64,000 bases of DNA from Kitasatospora arboriphila (GTDB lineage Bacteria > Actinomycetota > Actinomycetes > Mycobacteriales > Mycobacteriaceae): positions 868,001 through 932,000 of the forward strand of contig NZ_JNYV01000002.1 of the NCBI RefSeq assembly GCF_000717275.1, in the 5' to 3' direction. Below are positions 54,642 to 63,876 of the stretch, piece by piece. The position numbers and the translations under genes were made by a program. A model generated the notes under the pieces. The model made no database searches. It worked only from the letters and a program-made list of their open reading frames with translations, and was not told the DNA's origin. Each line of letters begins with the position of its first letter. Position 1 is the stretch's first letter.

Positions 54642-54674
54642 AACAGCCGCATCCCAATGGGATGCGGCTGTTTC
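54642..54674. terminator. Bidirectional terminator between convergent genes
   Basis: AACAGCCGCATCCC pairs perfectly with GGGATGCGGCTGTT around AAT (14 bp stem), with short T and A runs on the two sides. It separates the ligase (+) from the lipocalin-like gene (-). Confidence 0.8.
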
Positions 54675-54690
54675 CGTTCAGCGTGGGTGG

Positions 54691-55716
54691 TCAGTTGCGG
54701 CGTGCCTCACCTGCTGCGGGAACCGATTCGCCCCACGCCATCCATACTTTCGGGACCCGGGAGTCGTCCACTCGGTGGATGAACCCTTCTTGCTGGGGAT
54801 TGGGCATCTTGCCCAGGCCCTGCATTCGCCCCTGGGGATCGGCTTCGCATACCCATCTGACGCCGTCTAGCTCGTAGTCGATTCCGCCATGCCAGTAGCC
54901 GTCCTCGGCCCGTCTGACCACGCAGTCCATAGTATGTGCCGAGCGGACCCTGCCTTCACTGTCAGAAGTCACTCCCACGTGAAAGTCTTTCTGTCCGTAA
55001 AGGAAATGACCAACCTCCATCGAGCCGTCTTCCCACTGGTTCGCCCACGAATACCACGTGAAGTACTCGGCGTCTGCAAGTGGATCCTTGTCGACGTACA
55101 ACCTGCCGCCCTCAGGCATGAACGCCTCTTCCCAAAAGAGGAAGCCGCTGGCTTTCTTGCCCAGCAATTCGCCTTCGACCAGCCAGGTCTGCGTCAGATA
55201 CAAAAGCGCTGACTTCGGGCCGGGAAGATACCATTGCAGAGGCGTCGCTGCGAGCGATCCGGTCACGTCGATCACCCCGTCCTCGACATAGGCAAACTGC
55301 TCGGACAACGACAGGCTCATGGCGCGCTGGTCACCCTCGGCGGCGGCTTCGAAGACTGCAGCGTCTCCCTTGCGCGAACGTGTGATGCTGGCGCTGTCAG
55401 CGGCGAAACGGGGCGCTCGCTCCAATTGCAACTGGTCGCCCGCGGCATTCGACACGAGGATCAACTTGCCGCCGAGAGACTTTTTCGGGCCGTCGACGTT
55501 CTCGGGGGGTTTGGTGTCGATACGGCGCATGATGCTGTACAGCACCCCGTCTTCGTCACGGAGTGTGCCCCAGAGATATCCGGCTTCGCGTGTCAGCCCC
55601 AGGATCGGATCGTCGGAGACGATCTGGTCCACATCGAGGCGTCGCGCCGACGCAAGCGCAGCCGAGTTGAAGTCACCAGTCATTGGGAGTTTCTGGTGGA
55701 TGAGGTCGATGGTCAT
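54691..55716 (-). CDS. Lipocalin-like (AttH/CrtC-type) hypothetical protein
   Basis: 341 aa, cytoplasmic, no signal peptide. The sequence is beta-rich with repeated aromatic strands: GYLWGTLRDEDGVLYSIMRR, WYLPGPKSALLYLTQTW, FTWYSWANQWEDGSMEVGHF and HTMDCVVRRAEDGYWHGGID. This two-barrel pattern recalls the AttH / hydroxyneurosporene-synthase (CrtC) fold, which includes hydratases and lipid-binding proteins. No catalytic residues can be assigned. It is the last gene of a minus-strand operon with CaiB and the acyl-CoA dehydrogenase, which suggests that it binds or modifies the same CoA substrate or a precursor. Confidence 0.65.
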   Translation of the reverse strand: MTIDLIHQKLPMTGDFNSAALASARRLDVDQIVSDDPILGLTREAGYLWGTLRDEDGVLYSIMRRIDTKPPENVDGPKKSLGGKLILVSNAAGDQLQLERAPRFAADSASITRSRKGDAAVFEAAAEGDQRAMSLSLSEQFAYVEDGVIDVTGSLAATPLQWYLPGPKSALLYLTQTWLVEGELLGKKASGFLFWEEAFMPEGGRLYVDKDPLADAEYFTWYSWANQWEDGSMEVGHFLYGQKDFHVGVTSDSEGRVRSAHTMDCVVRRAEDGYWHGGIDYELDGVRWVCEADPQGRMQGLGKMPNPQQEGFIHRVDDSRVPKVWMAWGESVPAAGEARRN

Positions 55717-55808
55717 GTCAAGGTCCTGTCTGGTCGCGGACGTCCACTGGAAAGTGGGAAGCAGATGAGGGCGCGAAGCGCCTGAGATCTCTCGTCGAAC
55801 GTGTCGGT

Positions 55809-57035
55809 CTAGATGACCCCCCGTCGGCTCAGTTCGGCGACGTCGGCGGGGCTGCGTCCGAGCACCTTCTGTAGGACATCGCCTGTGGCCTCGCCCAGTC
55901 GTGGGGGAGCGGTGTACTCGTCGAGTGGGGTCGCGGAATACCTGATCGGGTTACGGATGAGGTCTACGGTTCCCGACACCGGGTGGTCGACCGTTATTCG
56001 GACGCCGCGGTGCTCGATCTGCGGGTTGGCGAAGACACCGTCCATCGTGTTGACGGGACTCACCGGCACGTCCGCCGCCTCCAACAAGGCCACCCAGTGC
56101 TCAGCGGTGTGTTCGATGAAGATCGAGCTGAGCGTGTCGAGAACCAGGTCGCGATTGGCGATTCGGGCCGACACGGTCGCGAACCGCTCATCGTCGACGA
56201 GTTCAGGTCGCCCGATGGCTCGGCTGAGCCCCGCAAACTGTTTCGGAGTGCTGGCCACGACGAAAATGTCGGCGTCTGCGCATCGGAACGCCTGCGACGG
56301 GATGCCACCAAATCCCCCGTTGCCCCGCCTGGGCGCGGCGGTTCCCGAGACCAGATAGTTCTGAACGTAGTGAGACAAGGATGCCACCCCGCATTCGAGC
56401 AGGGACATGTCGATGTGTTGCCCACGTTCGCCGTCTTCGCCGCGATGCACCAGTGCGGCCAGAATGGCGTTGCCGGCATACAGGCCGGTCAGCACGTCGA
56501 TCATCGAGACGCCCACCTTCATCGGCCCCGCCCCCGGCTCGCCATCGGGGACTCCCGAGACGCTCATCATCCCGGACATCGCCTGGAATACGCCGTCATA
56601 TCCCGCGCGCATGGCATACGGACCGTCTTGACCGAAACCGGTTATCGAGCAATAGATCAGCGAAGGGAACTGTGCGTGCAGGGACTGGTAGTCCAGGCCG
56701 TACTTCTTGAGCACCCCGCTACGGAAGTTCTCGATGAGTACGTCAGAACGCCCGGCGAGTTCACGGACAATCTGGGCGCCCTCAGGTGTGGAGTGGTCGA
56801 CGGTGATGGATCGTTTGTTGCGATTGCAACTCAAGTAGAAGCCCGACTCCTCGCTCGGTTCGCCATCGCTGGTGTGCAAGAACGGAGGACCGTATTGCCG
56901 GGCGTCGTCACCGACGCCGGGTCGCTCGACTTTGATGACCTCCGCGCCCAGGTCGCCGAGCAACTGAGATGTGAACGGAGCAGCGAGAATCCGGCTGAGA
57001 TCGAGAACGCGGATCCCATCGAGGGGGCGGCTCAC
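55809..57035 (-). CDS. CaiB/BaiF family CoA transferase
   Basis: 408 aa from GTG at 57035 overlapping the dehydrogenase stop (GTGA). Family III CoA transferases move CoA between acids through an aspartyl-CoA anhydride. Seen: LDGIRVLDLSRILAAPFTSQ, GAEVIKVERPG, NRNKRSITVD, ENFRSGVLKKYGL, and the catalytic-Asp region MIDVLTGLYAGNAILAAL near residue 175. It could activate the substrate by transfer from a product CoA ester, bypassing ATP. Confidence 0.9.
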   Translation of the reverse strand: MSRPLDGIRVLDLSRILAAPFTSQLLGDLGAEVIKVERPGVGDDARQYGPPFLHTSDGEPSEESGFYLSCNRNKRSITVDHSTPEGAQIVRELAGRSDVLIENFRSGVLKKYGLDYQSLHAQFPSLIYCSITGFGQDGPYAMRAGYDGVFQAMSGMMSVSGVPDGEPGAGPMKVGVSMIDVLTGLYAGNAILAALVHRGEDGERGQHIDMSLLECGVASLSHYVQNYLVSGTAAPRRGNGGFGGIPSQAFRCADADIFVVASTPKQFAGLSRAIGRPELVDDERFATVSARIANRDLVLDTLSSIFIEHTAEHWVALLEAADVPVSPVNTMDGVFANPQIEHRGVRITVDHPVSGTVDLIRNPIRYSATPLDEYTAPPRLGEATGDVLQKVLGRSPADVAELSRRGVI

Positions 57036-58258
57036 TTCGCCCCACCCTTCGGTTCGCGCGGCATGTTCAGGACACGTTCGCTGATGATGTTTTTCTGGAT
57101 TTCGCTCGACCCTGCGTATATGGTCTCAGCGCGACCGCGTACGAATGCGCGTCGCAGTGATTCGGTGTCACGATCCGGCCCTGTCCCCCATTCGGTGCCG
57201 AGCACACCGTCGTTACCCAGTACATCCATGGCGACTTCGGTGAACTGCTGGTGCCAACGTGCCCAGTAGTACTTGCCGATCGACGCCTCGGGGCCGAACT
57301 TTCCTTCTCTGAGAGCCGTCGACAACGTGCGCAAGTTGTTGTAGCCCATGATCTGCAGACCGATGAAGCTGTCGATCACACGGTCTCGAAGGATGGGGTC
57401 GTCGGCGGAACCAGAACGTTTCGCGACGTCCATCAAGGTGTTCATCTCGCGGATGAATGAGAATTGGTAGTTCAGAACCGAGGTGGCCCGCTCGTGACCC
57501 AATGTGGTCATGGCGGCGCTCCATCCTTCGCCTTCGGCCCCGATGACGTTGTCGATGGAGGTGCGAGCGTCATCGAAGAAGATTTCGTTGAAACCGCTGT
57601 CGCCGAGCATTGTTCGGATCGGCACCACACGGACTCCGGGCTGATCGAGGGGGATGAGCATGTAGGACAGGCCCGCGTGCCGTGTGGAACCAGGATCGGT
57701 ACGCACTATTGCGAAGATCCAGTCGGCATGATGGGCGAAGGTGGTCCAGATCTTCTGCCCGTTGATCACGTACTCATCACCCTGGCGAACAGCTCTGGTC
57801 TTGATGTTTGCCAGATCGGACCCGGCGCCCGGCTCGGAATAGCCTTGGCACCAAACGACTTCCGAGCGGGACATGGGTAGCAGCAGCCGCTCTTTCTGTT
57901 CATGGGTCCCGTGGGCGAGTGCAGTCGGGGCCATCAGGCTCTCCCCATGGAATGCGGCGCGGGGAGGGGTGCCCGCAGCAGCGCACTCCATCGCGAACAC
58001 GATCTCCTGGGTCATGGTTGCGGCGCGGCCGCCGTACTCGGTCGGCCACGACAAGCCGAGCCAGCCGCCCGCCGCGAGTTCGCGTTCCCAGGCGCGTCGT
58101 AAGTCCCAGTTGTCGTCGTCGTCCGGGCCACCGCGCTCGGCCTGGTTTGCGAACTCGCCCACCAGGTGTTCGTCGAGCCACGTACGCAACTCGTCGCGAA
58201 ACTCTGTATCGGCTTCAGATAGGGGCAGGCCCGTCATACCGTCCAACGAGGTTGTCAT
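57032..58258 (-). CDS. Acyl-CoA dehydrogenase
   Basis: 408 aa. Motifs in order: LSWPTEYGGRAATMTQEIVF, YSEPGAGSDLANIKTRA (FAD and substrate), GQKIWTTFAHHADWIFAIVRT, and the C-terminal RAETIYAGSSEIQKNIISERVL. FAD-dependent alpha,beta-desaturation of an acyl-CoA. The N-terminus WLDEHLVGEFA and overall layout match the dehydrogenase at 62650. In steroid catabolism such dehydrogenases often pair as heterotetramers; here the two genes are 4.4 kb apart. The start is 12 bases from the operator at 58270. Confidence 0.92.
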   Translation of the reverse strand: MTTSLDGMTGLPLSEADTEFRDELRTWLDEHLVGEFANQAERGGPDDDDNWDLRRAWERELAAGGWLGLSWPTEYGGRAATMTQEIVFAMECAAAGTPPRAAFHGESLMAPTALAHGTHEQKERLLLPMSRSEVVWCQGYSEPGAGSDLANIKTRAVRQGDEYVINGQKIWTTFAHHADWIFAIVRTDPGSTRHAGLSYMLIPLDQPGVRVVPIRTMLGDSGFNEIFFDDARTSIDNVIGAEGEGWSAAMTTLGHERATSVLNYQFSFIREMNTLMDVAKRSGSADDPILRDRVIDSFIGLQIMGYNNLRTLSTALREGKFGPEASIGKYYWARWHQQFTEVAMDVLGNDGVLGTEWGTGPDRDTESLRRAFVRGRAETIYAGSSEIQKNIISERVLNMPREPKGGAK

Positions 58259-58269
58259 GTGCCCTATAG

Positions 58270-58290
58270 TACAATCAGTTAACGAATTAG
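58270..58290. promoter_or_regulatory. Candidate operator in the divergent promoter region
   Basis: TACAATCAGTTAACGAATTAG, 20 of 21 bases the same as 13049-13069. It lies between the dehydrogenase operon (-) and the crotonase operon (+), so one regulator could control both. Confidence 0.6.
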
Positions 58291-58335
58291 CGATAGACCC
58301 CGGAGGTGCCGGGCCCGTGAGACCAAGGAGGTTCG

Positions 58336-59127
58336 GTGGAAGAACTGCGGTGGTTGGTCGACGGCGCCGTCGGCACGATCCAGTTGAACAGGCCTGCGGC
58401 TCGAAATGCCTTCACTTTCCCGATGATCCGAGAGTGGGAGCGTCTGCTCGTCGACGCCAAGAACGATGAACGAATCAGGGTGATCGTTCTGACGGGTGCT
58501 GGCGACAAGGCGTTCTGCTCGGGCGTGGATCTGGGGTCCATCTCCAATGCGGACTCGACCCTCACCCCGCTCGAGCGCAAGTTGCAACTGCACGATGAGA
58601 TCCACCGGGTCGCCCGCGCTCTCGACGACCTCGACAAACCAGTCATCGCCGCGATCAACGGTGTGGCCGTCGGTGCCGGCCTGGACATGGCATTGATGTG
58701 CGACATGCGGATCATGTCCACCAGCGCGCGTGTGTCCGAAGGGTACGTGCGCGTAGGTCTGACGCCCGGTGACGGCGGTGCGTACTACCTGCCTCGTATC
58801 GTCGGTACCGCAAAAGCTCTCGAGCTGCTGCTCACCGGCGAATTCGTCGACGCTGCCGAGGCCCTCCGAATCGGGTTGGTCAACCGCGTCGCCGATCCAG
58901 CGGACTTCGAAGCCGAGACCAAGCGCTTTGCAGAGTCCATTGCCCAGCACGCGCCGGTCACCGTCCGCATGATCAAACGCGCCACCTACCAGTCGGCCAA
59001 CACCGATCTGCGAACTGCATTGGACCTGGCCTCATCGCACTTCGCGGTGGTGGCGGCGACAGAGGATTCGGCGGAAGCACTCGCCGCGATGACCGAGAAA
59101 CGATCTCCCCGATACCGCGGGCGATAG
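58336..59127 (+). CDS. Enoyl-CoA hydratase/isomerase family protein
   Basis: 263 aa from GTG at 58336 with AAGGAGG upstream. FCSGVDLGSI is the oxyanion region. The first catalytic position is GAGLDMALMCD (Asp for Glu) and the second is SEGYVRVGLTPGDGGAYYLPR, without Glu there. It leads the plus-strand operon that runs to the window end. Confidence 0.88.
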   Translation: MEELRWLVDGAVGTIQLNRPAARNAFTFPMIREWERLLVDAKNDERIRVIVLTGAGDKAFCSGVDLGSISNADSTLTPLERKLQLHDEIHRVARALDDLDKPVIAAINGVAVGAGLDMALMCDMRIMSTSARVSEGYVRVGLTPGDGGAYYLPRIVGTAKALELLLTGEFVDAAEALRIGLVNRVADPADFEAETKRFAESIAQHAPVTVRMIKRATYQSANTDLRTALDLASSHFAVVAATEDSAEALAAMTEKRSPRYRGR

Positions 59128-59139
59128 GAGTAGAAGACA

Positions 59140-60024
59140 GTGGCCGAGAAGATGCCGTCCGACGAGGCGCCAGTGTTCGACGCGTGGATCAACCTGCCGT
59201 ATCTGCCCGGCGAAGTGACACCGGACCCCTCGGTGGTCGCCCGCTTCAAGCGCGGGAACAGCGCTTACGAAGGCGGCGAGACGATGACCGACGTCATCGC
59301 AGAAATGGATCGCCTTGGTATCGGAGCAGGGGTCTTGACCAAGGCCCCCCGTGACATCACTCCACCCTTTGTCCATGGCACGAAGACCGGGGAAGCCGTG
59401 CTGCGGGAGACCTGCGAGCGTCTCGCGGGATTCCAAGCAGAGTTCCCGGGACGATTCGTGACTTCTGTCGGCATCGACCCTCGACTCGGGTATGACGCGG
59501 CCAAGCTCGTGCGAATTGCCGTGCGGGAGTACGGTGTCAAGGCATTTCGGATCATTCCGATGTTCACCGGCATCGCGATCGACGACAAATTGGCGTACCC
59601 GTTGTACACCGCGGCCTGTGACGAGGGTGCCGTCGTGTCGATCAACGTGGGTGTACCCGGCCCGATGAAACCGGCGAAACTGCAGCGAACCATCCTCGTC
59701 GATGAGGTTGCGTTGGCGTTTCCGGAACTCAAGATCGTGATGTCACATCTGGGTGATCCGTGGATATCGGAAACCATCGCGATGTTGATCAAACATCCGA
59801 ATGTCTTTGCGATGACGGCCGGATGGGCGCCGAAGTACGTCCCCGACGAGGTCATCCGCTTCGCGGAGCGGAGGAACCGGACGAAGTTGATGTGGGCATC
59901 GGACTACCCGATCCTGCCGTTCGCCCGAACCATCGAAGAAGGCAGGGCACTCCCGCTGACCGGCGAGGCCCGCACCGGATATCTGGGCGCCAATGCGCGC
60001 GCGGTGTTCGGCGAGCCCAGGTGA
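59140..60024 (+). CDS. Amidohydrolase-2 family protein with missing metal ligands
   Basis: 294 aa from GTG at 59140, 12 bases after the crotonase. TIM-barrel of the ACMSD-like amidohydrolase family: VTSVGIDPRLGYDAAKLV, EYGVKAFRIIPMFTGIAIDD, LKIVMSHLGDPW (His on strand 6) and LMWASDYPILPF (Asp on strand 8). The strand-1 HxH is absent (FDAWINLPYL) and the strand-5 His is Asn (VVSINVGVPGP). With these ligands lost, metal binding is doubtful. Possible roles are non-metal hydrolase, decarboxylase or isomerase of a ring-cleavage-type product. Confidence 0.78.
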   Translation: MAEKMPSDEAPVFDAWINLPYLPGEVTPDPSVVARFKRGNSAYEGGETMTDVIAEMDRLGIGAGVLTKAPRDITPPFVHGTKTGEAVLRETCERLAGFQAEFPGRFVTSVGIDPRLGYDAAKLVRIAVREYGVKAFRIIPMFTGIAIDDKLAYPLYTAACDEGAVVSINVGVPGPMKPAKLQRTILVDEVALAFPELKIVMSHLGDPWISETIAMLIKHPNVFAMTAGWAPKYVPDEVIRFAERRNRTKLMWASDYPILPFARTIEEGRALPLTGEARTGYLGANARAVFGEPR

Positions 60025-60053
60025 CCCCGAAAGACTACAGAGGAGCAGAACGT

Positions 60054-60950
60054 ATGGGACTTCATGACGGTCGAGTTGTTGTCGTGACCGGTGCGGCCGG
60101 CGGAATTGGCCGAGAACACGCACTCGAGTTCGCACGACAGGGTGCCAAGGTAGTGGTCAACGACCTCGGTCCGGCGCAAGCGGTGGTCGACGAGATCAAG
60201 GCGTTCGGTGGCGAGGCGGTCGCAAACGGCGACGACATCTCGGATTGGGACGGCGCCGGCCGCCTGATCCAGACCGCGCTGGATACCTTCGGGGACTTGC
60301 ACGTGCTGGTCAACAACGCCGGCATCCTGCGCGACAAGATGTTCGTCAACATGGACATCGACATGTGGGACGCGGTGATCAAGGTTCACCTGCGGGGGAC
60401 CTTCGCCCCCACGAAGCACGCCGTTGCGTACTGGCGAGAGCAATACAAGGCCGGCACCCCGGTATCACATCCGCGCATCATCAACACGTCTTCCCCGTCC
60501 GGGCTGTACGGCAATGTGGGGCAGGCAAATTACGGTGCTGCCAAGGCAGCGATCGCAGGATTCACAGTGATCCTCGCCGACGAACTCGGCCGCCTCGGCA
60601 TCACGGTCAACGCTGTCGCTCCGAGCGCTTTGACCAACATGACCAAGGGCCTGGACGCATACGTCGCGAAGATGGCTGAGATAAAAGAACGCACCGGATT
60701 CGATGCGGGGTCACCCGCAAACATCTCGCCGCCGGTGGTCTGGCTGGCGTCAGCCGAAGCCGCGAACATCACCGGACGGGTCTTCAATGTGAAGGGCGGC
60801 GCCATCTCGGTCGCTGAGACGTGGGTGGCCGGGCCTGGCGTGGAACGCGAGTCTGCCTGGTCCGCAGGCGAACTCGGCGAGGTAATTCCTGATCTGGTCA
60901 ACCGGGCCCGGCCCAACTCTGACGGCTCGGGCGCGCCGCGCGAACAGTGA
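60054..60950 (+). CDS. SDR of the MFE-2 / 3-hydroxyacyl-CoA dehydrogenase type
   Basis: 298 aa from ATG at 60054 with AGAGGAGCAGAACGT upstream. TGAAGGIG loop, VVVNDLG after strand 2 (the NDxG signature of peroxisomal-type 17-beta-HSD4 dehydrogenases), NNAGILRDKMF, Ser in NTSSPSGLYG, Tyr/Lys in YGAAKAAIAGF. The C-terminal 50 residues extend beyond classical SDRs, as in steroid-degradation Hsd4-like enzymes. It probably oxidises a 3-hydroxyacyl-CoA. Confidence 0.9.
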   Translation: MGLHDGRVVVVTGAAGGIGREHALEFARQGAKVVVNDLGPAQAVVDEIKAFGGEAVANGDDISDWDGAGRLIQTALDTFGDLHVLVNNAGILRDKMFVNMDIDMWDAVIKVHLRGTFAPTKHAVAYWREQYKAGTPVSHPRIINTSSPSGLYGNVGQANYGAAKAAIAGFTVILADELGRLGITVNAVAPSALTNMTKGLDAYVAKMAEIKERTGFDAGSPANISPPVVWLASAEAANITGRVFNVKGGAISVAETWVAGPGVERESAWSAGELGEVIPDLVNRARPNSDGSGAPREQ

Positions 60951-60996
60951 ACCGGACGTCGTCCGCTCGAGGAAATCAGGTAGGAGTGACACTGAG

Positions 60997-61857
60997 ATGA
61001 CCACTGAAGAGTCCGATGCCGTAGATGGCATCTCGGTCGAACGCGACGGGCACATCGCAACAGTGTGGCTCGACCGCCCTGACCGCGGAAACGGCTTCAT
61101 CAGCGCGATGCAGGTCGAGTTGCATCGGCAGCTCGGTGTGCTGGACGAGGACGACTCCGTCCGTGCGATCGTGGTCACCGGGCGTGGGCGTTTCTTCTCG
61201 ACGGGCGCCGACCTGGAGCCCGGTGGAGCGAACTTTGCGTTCGACGACGACCAGCATCGAGCGGCGCGGTCGATGATGGCGACCCGACTGCGGCCATGGA
61301 AGATGCGCACCCCGATCATCGGCGCCCTGAATGGTTCCGCGGTAGGCCTCGGACTGACTTTTCCGCTGCAATGGGACATCCGGGTCGTCAACGAAACCGC
61401 CAAGTACGGCTTCGTCTTCACCCGCCGCGGACTGATTCCTGAACAGAACTCTCTCTGGCTGCTGCCGAAGCTCGTCGGTTTGTCCACTGCCGTCGAGCTA
61501 CTGCTGACCGGCAGATTGTTCAGTGGCATCGAAGCCAAAGAGATGGGTATCGCCAGCGCGGCCCTGCCCGCGGACGAAGTCCTGCCACGTGCCCGTGAGA
61601 TCGCGGCGGAGATCGCTTCGGCCGCGGCACCGGCGGCGGTGGGGATCACCAAGTCCCTGGTGTACGAGATGCTCGGCGAAACCGACCGAGAACGAGCCTT
61701 CCAGGACGAGTGGGAGACGTTTCGGTGGCTCGGACGCCAGTCTGATTCGGCCGAAGGGGTTGCGTCCTTCATCGAAAAGCGTCCACCTGAGTTCACCCTC
61801 TCGAAGAATGTCGAAATACCCGGACGAGTGGAACGGTGGTCAGTCCCCAATGGCTGA
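60997..61857 (+). CDS. Enoyl-CoA hydratase/isomerase family protein
   Basis: 286 aa. FFSTGADLEPGG oxyanion region, NGSAVGLGLTFPLQWD helix without the first Glu, and FTRRGLIPEQNSLWLLPKLVG carrying a Glu in the later FTRRG-type position. It shares this pattern with the next gene, and its last eight bases overlap that gene's start. Confidence 0.88.
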   Translation: MTTEESDAVDGISVERDGHIATVWLDRPDRGNGFISAMQVELHRQLGVLDEDDSVRAIVVTGRGRFFSTGADLEPGGANFAFDDDQHRAARSMMATRLRPWKMRTPIIGALNGSAVGLGLTFPLQWDIRVVNETAKYGFVFTRRGLIPEQNSLWLLPKLVGLSTAVELLLTGRLFSGIEAKEMGIASAALPADEVLPRAREIAAEIASAAAPAAVGITKSLVYEMLGETDRERAFQDEWETFRWLGRQSDSAEGVASFIEKRPPEFTLSKNVEIPGRVERWSVPNG

Positions 61858-62638
61858 AACGGTCTCGTATGACATCGATGAAGACGGTGCTGTCCTTCTC
61901 ACGTTGAGTCGCCCCGAACGCCGGAACATGTGGACCGAGCAGATGGAGACGGAGTTCTACTCGGCACTCGACGAGGCGGCGGCCGACGACCGAGTGAAAG
62001 CGATCGTCGTCACCGGTGCAGGACAATCATTCGTTCCGGGTCTTGATCCCGAGGTGTTGTCCGGTTTGTCGGGCGGAGCCAAATATTCGTCGAACCGCCG
62101 TACGCAGACCTATGCGACGACGATTCCGAAGCCGATCATCGGCGCGATCAACGGGACCTGTGCCGGAATCGGTCTCGCCCAGGCGCTCAATTTCGACTAC
62201 AGGTTCGCCGCAGCCGGTGCCAAGTTCAGCACCGCCTTCGCCAAGCGCGGGCTGCCCGCCGAAGATGCCAGCGCGTGGATGCTCACGCGGTTGGTGGGCC
62301 CGGCCAATGCATTCGAACTACTCGCCTCCGGACGTGTGTTCCTTGCCGAGGAAGCGGCAGAGCTGGGGGTGGTCCAGAAGCTGTCGAAGCCCGGCGATGT
62401 CGTCGATGACGCACTGCAGTTCGCCCACAACCTCGCCTCGACCGTGTCGCCTGTGGCCATGGCAATGATCAAGTCACAGGTCTGGCGTGACAGTGAGAGC
62501 ACCATGGACGCGGCGCGGGTGCGGGCGCAGTACCTGCTCACCGTCGCCAAGAACCAGCCCGACTTCGCCGAGGGTGTGGCAAGTCTGGTCGAACGCCGAT
62601 CCCCGAACTTCAGTCCGTATCACACGGTCCACTTCTGA
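61850..62638 (+). CDS. Enoyl-CoA hydratase/isomerase family protein
   Basis: 262 aa from ATG at 61850. The oxyanion stretch is altered: SFVPGLDPEVL where most have F(S/C)AG.D. The helix reads AGIGLAQALNFD and the later motif FAKRGLPAEDASAWMLTRLVG has Glu-Asp. It is a tandem relative of 60997 but clearly divergent, so the two may act on different isomers or form a complex. Confidence 0.86.
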   Translation: MAETVSYDIDEDGAVLLTLSRPERRNMWTEQMETEFYSALDEAAADDRVKAIVVTGAGQSFVPGLDPEVLSGLSGGAKYSSNRRTQTYATTIPKPIIGAINGTCAGIGLAQALNFDYRFAAAGAKFSTAFAKRGLPAEDASAWMLTRLVGPANAFELLASGRVFLAEEAAELGVVQKLSKPGDVVDDALQFAHNLASTVSPVAMAMIKSQVWRDSESTMDAARVRAQYLLTVAKNQPDFAEGVASLVERRSPNFSPYHTVHF

Positions 62639-62649
62639 GAGCTGATCAC

Positions 62650-63837
62650 ATGGACATCGCCACAGAACACAACCTCACCGATTTCAGGGACGAGGTCCGG
62701 ACCTGGTTCGACGAGCATCTCGTCGGAGAGTTCGCCGACCACCTCGGAGTCGGGAGTCCCACCGACGACACGGCCTGGGACGTACGTGTCGCCTGGGAGA
62801 AGGAGCTCTCTGCAGGTGGCTGGCTGGGCCTGACGTGGCCGGCCGAGTATGGGGGCCGGGGATGCGGACTCGCGGAGGAGATCGTGTTCGAGTACGAGTA
62901 CGCGCGCGCCGCGGCGCCGGCCCGGGTCAGCGCTCAGGCGCTGGAGCTGCTCGGACCGACTCTCTTGGCCTTCGGCACCGAGGCTCAGAAGCAGCGCTTT
63001 CTCCCGCCGATCCTGGCAGTCGAAGAGATGTGGGGACAGGGGTTCAGTGAGCCGGGATCCGGATCGGATCTGGCGTCGGTGCGTACCAAGGCGACCCTGG
63101 TGGACGGGATGTGGCGTGTCAACGGGCAGAAGGTGTGGACAACGTTCGGCAATCATGCCGATTGGCTTTACGTGTTGTGCCGCACCGACCCGGACGTCTC
63201 CCTGAGGCACAAAGGCCTGACGCTACTGCTGATCGATACCGACCAACCCGGTGTCGACGTCAAGCCGATCGCCAATCTGGCCGGTTCGTGTGAGTTCAGC
63301 GAGTGCTTCTTCACGGACGCCGTCTGCTCCGAGGACAACGTTGTGGGAGAGGTCGGCGGGGGGTGGGCAGTGGTGTTGGCAACGCTGGGCCTGGAACGGG
63401 GAAGTGCCTTGATGCCGCTCCAACTGTCGATGTCCCGCGAGGTCGACGAGCTGATCAGCACCGCGAAGCACGCCGGCAGCTGGGATGATCCGAGGATCCG
63501 GCAGCGTCTGGTGGACGCGTACGTAGGCGTGAGGGTCATGGCGTCGACGAATGAACGCGTGGTCGCCGACCTCCTCGACACCGAGGCCGCCGCACCCGGA
63601 ATGGCCACCGCGGCCGCGGCCACCGCGAGTAAGTTGTACGCCTCCACGCACCATCAGAAAATCGCCGAACTGGCGGTCGACATCTATGGCGCGGATGCAT
63701 TGCTCGGTTCAGACAACGCAGGCGCGGACGCTGCTCGCAAACTGCTGCTGTTGTCGCGAGCCGAAACCATCTACGGCGGCACGTCCGAAATCCAGCGCAA
63801 CATCATCTCCGAGCGGGTTCTCGGACTCCCACGGTGA
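62650..63837 (+). CDS. Acyl-CoA dehydrogenase
   Basis: 395 aa, 11 bases after the crotonase. Motifs: WFDEHLVGEFADHLG, LTWPAEYGGRG, GFSEPGSGSDLASVRTKA, GQKVWTTFGNHADWLYVLCR, and C-terminal RAETIYGGTSEIQRNIISERVL. FAD-dependent desaturase of an acyl-CoA; paralogue of 57032-58258. In the operon it would feed the tandem crotonases. Confidence 0.92.
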   Translation: MDIATEHNLTDFRDEVRTWFDEHLVGEFADHLGVGSPTDDTAWDVRVAWEKELSAGGWLGLTWPAEYGGRGCGLAEEIVFEYEYARAAAPARVSAQALELLGPTLLAFGTEAQKQRFLPPILAVEEMWGQGFSEPGSGSDLASVRTKATLVDGMWRVNGQKVWTTFGNHADWLYVLCRTDPDVSLRHKGLTLLLIDTDQPGVDVKPIANLAGSCEFSECFFTDAVCSEDNVVGEVGGGWAVVLATLGLERGSALMPLQLSMSREVDELISTAKHAGSWDDPRIRQRLVDAYVGVRVMASTNERVVADLLDTEAAAPGMATAAAATASKLYASTHHQKIAELAVDIYGADALLGSDNAGADAARKLLLLSRAETIYGGTSEIQRNIISERVLGLPR

Positions 63838-63876
63838 CGAAGGTATTGCGTAATCGATCAGAAGGAGATGACTGAA

